Shown here in pieces: positions 56,616 to 64,000 of a stretch of DNA of 64,000 nucleotides (the first letter of the stretch is position 1; each line of letters opens with the position of its first letter). The DNA comes from Osedax fenrisi (taxonomy: Eukaryota > Annelida > Polychaeta > Sabellida > Siboglinidae). The position numbers and the translations under genes are program-made. A model generated the notes under the pieces. That model was not told the DNA's origin. It worked only from the letters and a program-made list of their open reading frames with translations, and ran no database searches. The stretch is taken from contig OZ025242.1 in NCBI GenBank assembly GCA_964019155.1, positions 7,547,321 to 7,611,320 on the forward strand, in the 5' to 3' direction.

Positions 56616-59550
56616 TAACTGAATCTTGGTTAAATGTTGATAATAATTTTGTATTTGATATTCCTGATTATAATACAGTATTATCTAACCGGGTTAATAA
56701 AAGAGGTGGAGGAGTTCTAATTTATGTTTAAACAAATAGCTCATTTAATATACTATCTTCAGTTTCTAATAAATTGTTTGATAGTATTATTATTGAATAA
56801 TTATTAAATAATAATACAAAAATTCTTTTTATTTCAATATATAGAACTCCAAACATCGATAATGATTCATTTACTATGTTTTTCAATTTATTATTCCCAA
56901 CTTTATTTAAATGTGTTGATAAAACAATGATAATTTGTGGTGATTTCAATATTTATTTAAAAAATTGTAACATTTGCAAAAATGTAGAAATATATTTAGA
57001 AAAATGTCATAAGTTAATATGTTCTCCTATGATAAATAGGCCATGGCCTATTTAATTGCAACTAGAATTGATATAAATACAAATTATTTTACTATAATTG
57101 ATAATTTTTTTACAAATCTGAATTGTGCAAAATTGTATATTTTCAAATTTATTTATTGATTTTTTTATTCATCAATTTAATATTTATTTTTTAGAGATAT
57201 TGGTATTGAATTAGATAATTTATTAGTAAGGGAAATGTCGATGATTACAAATATTTCTTAAAATCACCTAATATCAATAGTTTCTATATTACTCCATGTA
57301 ATGAGAATGAGCTTTTAAAAATTATAATAAATTTTAAATCTAAAATATCTAGATAATTTTGGTATTTCAATGAAGTTATTAAAATGTACTGAAATTAATA
57401 TAATAACTCCTTTATCATCTTTAATTAATTTATCTCTTGAAACGGGTATTGTACCAACTATATTGAAACTTTCTAGAATAATTCCTTTATTTAAAATGGA
57501 TGATATAAAATTATTTACTAATTACCGTCTAATTTCACTTACAAGTCAATTCTCAAAAATGTTAGAAAAAGTATTTTATGTTCGGTTTTATTCGTTTTTA
57601 AATCACTTTAATATTTTATCTAATAGTCAGTTCGGTTTTAGAAAAAAAATTAAATACGACTCATGCACTTTTTAATCTTCAAACTCAAATATGTAATAGC
57701 TTTAGAAATAATAAAATAAGTGCAGCTATTTTTATTGATCTTAAAAAGGCATTTGACACTGTTAATCATGCAATTTTATTTAGTAAACTAGAAAATATAG
57801 GTAGGATTTATATCCTATACGTGGAATTTCATTAAAATGGATTACAAGTTATTTTTCAAATAGATATCAGACAGTTAACTTTAAAAACTATTTATCAGAT
57901 AACATTAGAGTTAAAATTGGTGTTCCACAAGGAAAAATGTTAGGTCCTCTTTTTTTTCTTATTTATATTAATGATTTAATATGTTCATCTTCAATATGTA
58001 CCTAATTTTACTATGTTTGCCGATGATACTACTTTGTATTTTGATGATTATAATCAAGTATTTCTAGATACAATAAAAAAGGAATTATTAAATATAAATA
58101 AATGGTTTATTTCAAATAGACTTCAAATAGACAAATAGACCTACTTTAAATATTAATAAACTATTATACGTTATTCAATAATAAATTATCCCACATTAAT
58201 ATCTCAATAAATAATATAAATTTAACTAGAGTTAAATCTACAGAATTGTTAGGTATAATAATTGATCAGAATTTAGATTGGAAAGTACATTTAAGATGTC
58301 TAAAAAATAAATTAACAATTTGGATAACTAATATAACTTCAAAAATTTTAAATAAAAAGGCCTTATAACTTCATGTATATAATTTAATTTTTACTACATA
58401 TTAATTATTGTATACTATTATGGGGTAATACTTATAAGACTAACACATTATGCATCAATATTTTACAAAAAAGAATCATTCATATTATATATACATATAC
58501 ATATACACCTTATCTATATCATACTAATATTTATTTAAATTCAACAGTATATTACCTTTCAATGACTTAGTAAAATATAATACTTGTGAATTCATGTTTA
58601 AAGTATATAATAATGTTCACCGTGAAATAATAATCAATTATTTTAGTAAAAAATCTAATATGTATCCAATACGAACATAAATAACTTTAATATTCCTTCA
58701 TCAAAATTAAATATATGTTCACATTGCCTTATAATTATTGGTCCCTATAGTGATAAATATATTTATGGAATTCACTATGTAATTTTAAAAAAAATTAACA
58801 TTTAAATATAATAAAAAAAAAATTGTTTTAACTTGTATTACTTTATGACATATTATAAATTTACAAAAACATATATTATTAATTAAAGATTATCAGTATT
58901 AAAAATATATATATAATTAAAAATTAAAATTATAATTATATATTTTATCAGATTAATTAAAATAATTTAAAATTTTATTTTTTTCCGACTTAAATAAAAT
59001 TAGTTTTATTATTTTTACATTTATTACTTTCTGACAAAATATAAAATTACAAAAATATATATTATTAATTATAAAATATCAGTATTAAAAAAATAATTAT
59101 TTAAAAATTGTCAGTATTATAATATGGTTCATTTTTAGTATATCATTGTATATCATCCTACCTATATTTTATCTAATATATTTGTTTCTTTTTTTCTCTT
59201 GTTTCTTTTAGTATCTTTTAGATTTTAATATTGGCTTTCTCCTATAGGTTCAATATGTTTTATTTTTGATGTATATCTTAGATTTTAATTTTATTATTTT
59301 ATCATTTATTTATATTATTACTTGATGATGATATTTAGTTACATGATAAATTTCATTATATTTTATTTTGTTATTTTATATATGTAAACAGGAAGTCATA
59401 ATATTATAACATTATTTTTATTTATTATTCTTATCTATAATGAAACTCCTGTTTATAAAGGGGTAGGCTAAGCCTAATTATCTCGATAAGCAACACTGCT
59501 TCTATAATTACCCTGGCATTGCCTAAATTTGATAATAATAATAATAATAA
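56616..59550 (+). mobile_element. CR1/jockey-like LINE, decayed
   Basis: Begins inside the endonuclease (TESWLNVDN, VNKRGGGVLIYV, CGDFNIYLKN), then RT pieces: LSSLINLSLETGIVPTILKL (57,370-57,675), NSQFGFRKK, AIFIDLKKAFDTVNHA, GVPQGKMLGPLFFLIYINDL, FADDTTLYFDD, and a C-terminal part to about 58,700. The 3' UTR ends in CATTGCCTAAATTTG plus (ATA)n at about 59,550. Many stops. The left side is cut by the TIR element, with the LINE continuing directly at its TA. Confidence 0.82.
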
Positions 59551-59569
59551 TAATTATTATGTATAATTT

Positions 59570-59850
59570 ATATAATTACGATATTGCCTACATTTGTGTT
59601 GAAGTTAAACAATAAGATGACTTAAACCACGGAGTAACTTTATTAATAGATATGTATATATGTATAAAAGTACACAATATAATAACATGTGTTTGAGATG
59701 ATTATTCCGAGTAATAAGAAGTAAACAGTTGAAAGTTCAAGGGGCGTGTATTTGAACTATATAACATTAATAATATGAAATACGCAAAGTATTGATTAAC
59801 AAAACAAATTACCATTATAGGTTGTACCTATACCATGTAATAATATAACT
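59570..59850. other. AT-rich spacer, nothing recognised
   Basis: Between the LINE tail and the last peptide-family copy. Confidence 0.4.
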
Positions 59851-59854
59851 ATCA

Positions 59855-60023
59855 TCAACATATTCTTTCACATTTTAATTTGAACGGAAACACTCCTTCC
59901 CTGAATTCGTTGCAGTCTAGTTTTCCATCTTCTACATAGTTGAGTATATATATTAATAATGTATTAAATATACATTAAATATACTTAAGAGAATATACTT
60001 ATTAATACATGAGAATAGATAGG

Positions 60024-60055
<32 letters not shown>

Positions 60056-60789
60056 ATATATTAATTAAATATCATATTATATAATTGATTATTAATTGTA
60101 TATAAATAATATAATATGTAATTAAACCATTAGCATCCGTTTGAAGAAAAGAGAAATACGCTTCTTCAAATGTCAACTCATTTTCCAATGCAGTATTAAA
60201 TTCCAGGGTGGTGATATTTCCATCGAGATTTAAATCATAAAAACTGAATTCACACGGAAGAGATTTATCCATTTGAAGTTCAGGCTAAGAAAATAATAAT
60301 AATTTATTAACACTATTATTATTGGCTATACTATTTTTTATTTAAACTAATATTTAGTCTAAAGTATAAAGTTGGAATAGTTCTAACTATAATTTATTAA
60401 AATAAGCAAATAATAATACCATATTAAAAGTAAATAGTGTAAAAGGTTTTAAGAATGCAATAAATGCCAACAGTAAAAAATAAACAAAAAATACTAGAAA
60501 GTAGAAAATATATTAAATAAAATATATTGATACATAATAATAATTATTATTATTGTAATTATTATTATATATTTCTCTTATTAGTGTTATTACTTTACTA
60601 TAATATTAACTTTATTTTGATTAGATTCCAGATCTCGTCTGCCACGACCATGGTCGCATAACATCTCCTGCAGAAATTACCCATACAACTAACTCTCTCG
60701 TAGGAACATATTCTGGCTTCGGTGTAATGTACGCTTAGTAAGAACACCACACAACTAAACAATACACAGCATAGCGATGAGGTTTGCAT
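59855..60789 (-). pseudogene. Divergent peptide/EF-hand family copy with a frameshift
   Basis: Exons (minus): 60,611-60,789, 60,128-60,284, 59,855-59,931. The ATG follows TTGTAGGA, an acceptor-like site as in the intact copy. The signal segment (CCVLFSCVVFLLSV) is good. The Cys part reads ARICSYERVSC, MGNF, CRRCYATM, so the spacing is C-x6-C-x4-C-x2-C. Exons 2 and 3 are open and encode DLNLDGNITTLE and DANEDGKLDCNE, both sound EF-hand loops, and end ERIC. Exon 1 is 179 nt, not a multiple of three. The GRGRRDLESNQNK segment, equivalent to the processing site, sits in another frame, so a single-base indel separates peptide and EF-hands. Either a recent pseudogene or a sequencing error. Confidence 0.72.
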
Positions 60790-60799
60790 TCCTACAATG

Positions 60800-61355
60800 T
60801 AACAATATAGTTAATAAATATTATATATCATATGTTTCTAATATAATATTCATTATTTATTTTATATGAATATAAATAAATTCAATTTATATCCGTAAAT
60901 ATATATATATATATATAGTTATATTATATCACTTTGTTTACATAGCAACCAATATATAGTTGTGTTAATAACTGCTTAGCTTTTAAATATCTTTTAATTG
61001 TATTATTATTATAACGATAAGTACGTATTCATTTATTTTTTATATTATCTATTATATTAATATATATTAAATATTAATATCCAACTTATTTGAAATACAT
61101 AATAGTTGTCTTTAAATTATAATCATATCTTATTTAGATATAATTATATTTAGTATTTGTTTACATTTTATTATAACAAAATAAAAATCCTAAAAAATAA
61201 ATAATAATCACAAAGATAATAGAATTATAAATTCGATAAATTAATTAAATTCAAATATATATTACATACTGTTTATGTATATTTATACTTAGCTACATTA
61301 TTTACTATTTATAAAATTAATTAACTAGTAGTTTATAATAATATTATAACTGATA
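60800..61355. other. AT-rich spacer
   Basis: 5' flank of the divergent copy; no open frame or element recognised. Confidence 0.4.
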
Positions 61356-61730
61356 TTCTCCCGTGGATCTCCCTTGGGAATTTGCTTTTGGTAGTCGGAT
61401 CTACCAACCTTCATTTGAGGTTAGCTACCAACTTACACCTAGATAGTCTACTGCTGTATTTACTTACATACAGATCCATCAATTCTACCTCGGACGATAC
61501 ACTGCCTTAAATCTCAGACAATCGGACCATCATTGCCCGGCTGCCATCAAGCATACCAGGAGCCTACTAAAGTCAACCGGTGCTTGTCAAGTCAACTCGT
61601 CATATAGCAAAACGGACTGAATACCAAACTTCTTCAAAAATATCCCTGTTACGACCAGTTTTTATACATTTATTATTATATTTATTATTATCTATTTCAT
61701 TCAATTTAATCCCACAATCTCAAGTATACC

Positions 61731-62714
61731 ATGTCCTCAAATTGTTCACATTGTAACCTTCCCGCATGCGAATATTATCTCAAATGTAAAACATGTCCAT
61801 CTATTTTACATTATAATTGTTTATACCCCGCAGCTATTATTTCTAAATCCTGGTTTCATTCTAAAAACCCCCCTCCCGCTTATGCTATTGCTATATTTAA
61901 TTCACCTAACTTCATCTTCTCATGTTCCTCATGCCTAGCCTTAAATAAGTTTCCTTCGACTAATCATACAACTACTCCACCCATTACTATGCCATATTCA
62001 CCTTCTACTTTAACTGACAAATCTATACATAATACTTGTTCCAAGGTAACGCCAAATATAACATCTGATATATATTCTTCTACTACGACTATTAATATCC
62101 AGCCCAAGCATCAGCCCAATGCTAATACTTCTAGAAACATTCCAAAGCTAATGGACTTAAAATTTTCCTCAAATCACACACCAACCCCTATATTATCTAG
62201 TTCAACTTCCTCAAAGTCTTCATCCATACGCTCCATAGATAATTCCCTCATACTAGTACTTGAACACCTTCTTCCTTATGAAGTTAACTATAATTTCATA
62301 GTATCATTAATTGACTATATAAAACTTCCACATTCTTATATTACTTCTGCCTCATTTCTTACCAGTACTGCTATATTACGTTTCACTAATATTTATGCTC
62401 GTGATATATGTTTCTCCTCCCTTCTAAAAATCTCACCACATAGTAATTTTAAGCATATATTTATTCGTCATTATTTACCTGACTCTACTAGACTTCTTGG
62501 TAAGGTACTATATCATGCCCTAAAACAAAAACTCACCCCAATTTTGTATAAAGTATTTTTTAATAATCGTTCCCAAACATTTGAACTTAGGGATAAAAAA
62601 AATCCTCTTTCATATCCCCCTTTTCTCATCCCTGAATCTGATCTAACAAAATGGTTTGATTCTTTTGATCACTATAAGAAATCATTTATAAATAATTCTT
62701 CTTCTCAAGCCTGA
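61731..62714 (+). CDS. LINE ORF1 protein with PHD-like zinc finger
   Basis: 327 residues. The N-terminus has C5-C8, C19-C22, H27-C30 and C65-C68, a C4HC3 PHD-type pattern as found in ORF1 proteins of some CR1/L2-group LINEs. A Ser/Thr/Pro-rich linker follows (about 75-175), then a more ordered region (about 180-310) with LPYEVNYNFIVSLIDY and TRLLGKVLYHALKQKL, perhaps an RNA-binding fold. Presumed nucleic-acid chaperone that coats the element RNA. The ORF is intact. Confidence 0.82.
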   Translation: MSSNCSHCNLPACEYYLKCKTCPSILHYNCLYPAAIISKSWFHSKNPPPAYAIAIFNSPNFIFSCSSCLALNKFPSTNHTTTPPITMPYSPSTLTDKSIHNTCSKVTPNITSDIYSSTTTINIQPKHQPNANTSRNIPKLMDLKFSSNHTPTPILSSSTSSKSSSIRSIDNSLILVLEHLLPYEVNYNFIVSLIDYIKLPHSYITSASFLTSTAILRFTNIYARDICFSSLLKISPHSNFKHIFIRHYLPDSTRLLGKVLYHALKQKLTPILYKVFFNNRSQTFELRDKKNPLSYPPFLIPESDLTKWFDSFDHYKKSFINNSSSQA

Positions 62715-64000
62715 CTATCCTCTAATATAGCCTTGATCAATATTCGCTCCTTGAGATCAAATATATCCCTTCTGTTCCCATACCTTAAATTACAAAAATT
62801 TATTATAATCGCATTGACTGAGACCTGGATTTCTAATAATAACTCTGATATATTTGCCTCCATCTTGGACTTTGGATATACACTCTATCTCGCTCCACGA
62901 CAAACGGGCCGTGGTGGTGGGGTAGGATTTATGATACGTAATGATTTTTACCTATCTCCATCCATTTCATTCCCCCCCCTTTTCATATAGTGATTGTATT
63001 TCGCTGACCCTCAAGCTTCCTAACTTAACTCTACATCTTACCGTTATCTATCGTCCCCCAAAACCTGAAACCTGTTTATTCTTTGATGAATTTCATGATT
63101 TTATCCATAAACTTCCTTCATCTTCATCCTATCTACCAATAGTTCTTGGTGACTTAAACTATCACTATAATTCTCCCATCTATCCCCATGGTGACTTTAA
63201 ACTCCTAACTGAGTCTCTTTCCTTGTGCCAACATATATCATTTCCTACCCATTCTAGTGGCAATACACTTGATATGATATTTACACCCCTATCCAGTCCT
63301 CTTATTAGATGTATAAACCCTAACTCCTTTCAAAAAATTGAACTACTAACTGATCATTTTATTATTGAATTCTCTATAAATCTAAAATTCACAAATATTA
63401 AACGAAAACGTATTACATATAGAGATTTTAAGTCTATCGACCTACCAAGATTTGTAAACAATATCAAAACTGAGATCTCTTCTTCAACTTCCCTCTGTCC
63501 GGTACTCCTAAACTCCACTCTCCTAAATATTATCAATATACATGCACCTACAAAAACTACATTAATTACCGACCGCCCTTTTTCTCCCTGGTTCTCCCAC
63601 GAACTTTTCATCTTCAAGAAGAGTGTTCGAAAATTTGAGAAGAAATTTCTTAAAAATCCTTCTACAGAAACTAAATTAGCACTATCACTAGCTAGAAAAA
63701 ATTACAAATCTACTATATCTCGTTCAAAATCTATCTATTATAACAAAAAGATAGCATTGATATCCTCCAATCCTCGCAAATTATTTAAAATAGCAAATAA
63801 AATTCTCTCTCCTCCAGATGAAAAAATCCTCCCCATTTTACCTAGCACGTCAAATTTTCAACTGTGTTCTCTTTTTGAAAAATTCTTTAAACATAAAATT
63901 GCAAGCATTAATAATATTATTTGCGCATCTACTCAACCCATACTCAATCCTACCATATATATTACCCATCATATTGACTCATTAAGTACATTCACTATTC
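62715..64000 (+). CDS. LINE ORF2: endonuclease domain, partial at the window edge
   Basis: Starts just after the ORF1 stop. Endonuclease motifs: ALTETWISNN, RGGGVGFMIRND, then after the C8 run TVIYRPP, VLGDLNYHYN, LDMIFTPL and LLTDHFIIEF. From about 62,980 the open frame is one base shifted and continues to 64,000 without a stop, reaching the spacer before the RT. The C8 run lies between the two frames; whether the shift is real or a base-calling error cannot be told. Confidence 0.82.

Larger units (their letters stand above)
61360..64000 (+). mobile_element. L2/CR1-like LINE, nearly intact, runs off the window
   Basis: A GC-richer 5' UTR starts near 61,360, then ORF1 (61,731-62,714), then ORF2 directly behind. 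ORF2 is open to the end of the window apart from one length change in a C8 run at 62,972-62,979. Same family as 32,132-33,230 and 45,420-47,280, which hold the 3' half. The RT domain should lie to the right. Confidence 0.88.

Overview
The window is animal nuclear DNA: spliced genes, very AT-rich intergenic and intronic sequence, abundant non-LTR retrotransposons, TIR elements and long microsatellites. I see no bacterial, organellar or viral gene. I cannot name the species. The kinase is of a family found across animals, and the small cationic hairpin-like peptides recall those of marine invertebrates such as polychaetes, but that is only a hint.

Layout: 1-9,850 is AT-rich intergenic sequence with two LINE 3' ends. 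9,953-26,787 (+) carries one complete 16-exon gene, an AAK1/BMP2K (Numb-associated kinase) orthologue. Homology and intron phase fix nearly all exon borders, and the joined exons sum to 2,589 nt, an intact 862-residue frame. Its introns are unusual. A 53-54 bp minisatellite copies the acceptor of exon 2 four times; an about 84 bp minisatellite copies the donor of exon 12 five times; a branch-point-like TACTAAT array precedes exon 16; and about 600 bp of pyrimidine repeat precedes exon 3. The donors are mostly GTTAG, and none is GTAAG or GTGAG.

26,800-61,300 is repeat-rich and holds six copies or relics of an unfamiliar small-gene family. Each complete copy has three exons: a signal peptide with a cationic four-cysteine peptide, usually followed by a Gly-Arg-Lys-Lys-Arg processing site; a first EF-hand; and a second EF-hand. 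Only the copy at 51,754-52,660 (+) is fully intact. The copy at 48,072-49,004 (-) is open but lacks an ATG. The copy at 59,855-60,789 (-) has a frameshift. The others (53,906-55,740; 36,963-38,327; 29,972-32,092, all -) are broken. TIR elements and LINEs lie in and between them.

Mobile elements: two RTE-type LINEs (38,757-42,515 nearly open; 33,465-34,850 decayed), three copies of an L2/CR1-like LINE (32,132-33,230; 45,420-47,280; 61,360 to the window end, nearly open), further LINE fragments, hAT-type elements with 8-bp duplications, and TA-flanked TIR elements including a family of about 930 bp whose ends begin GGGAAAGT or similar.
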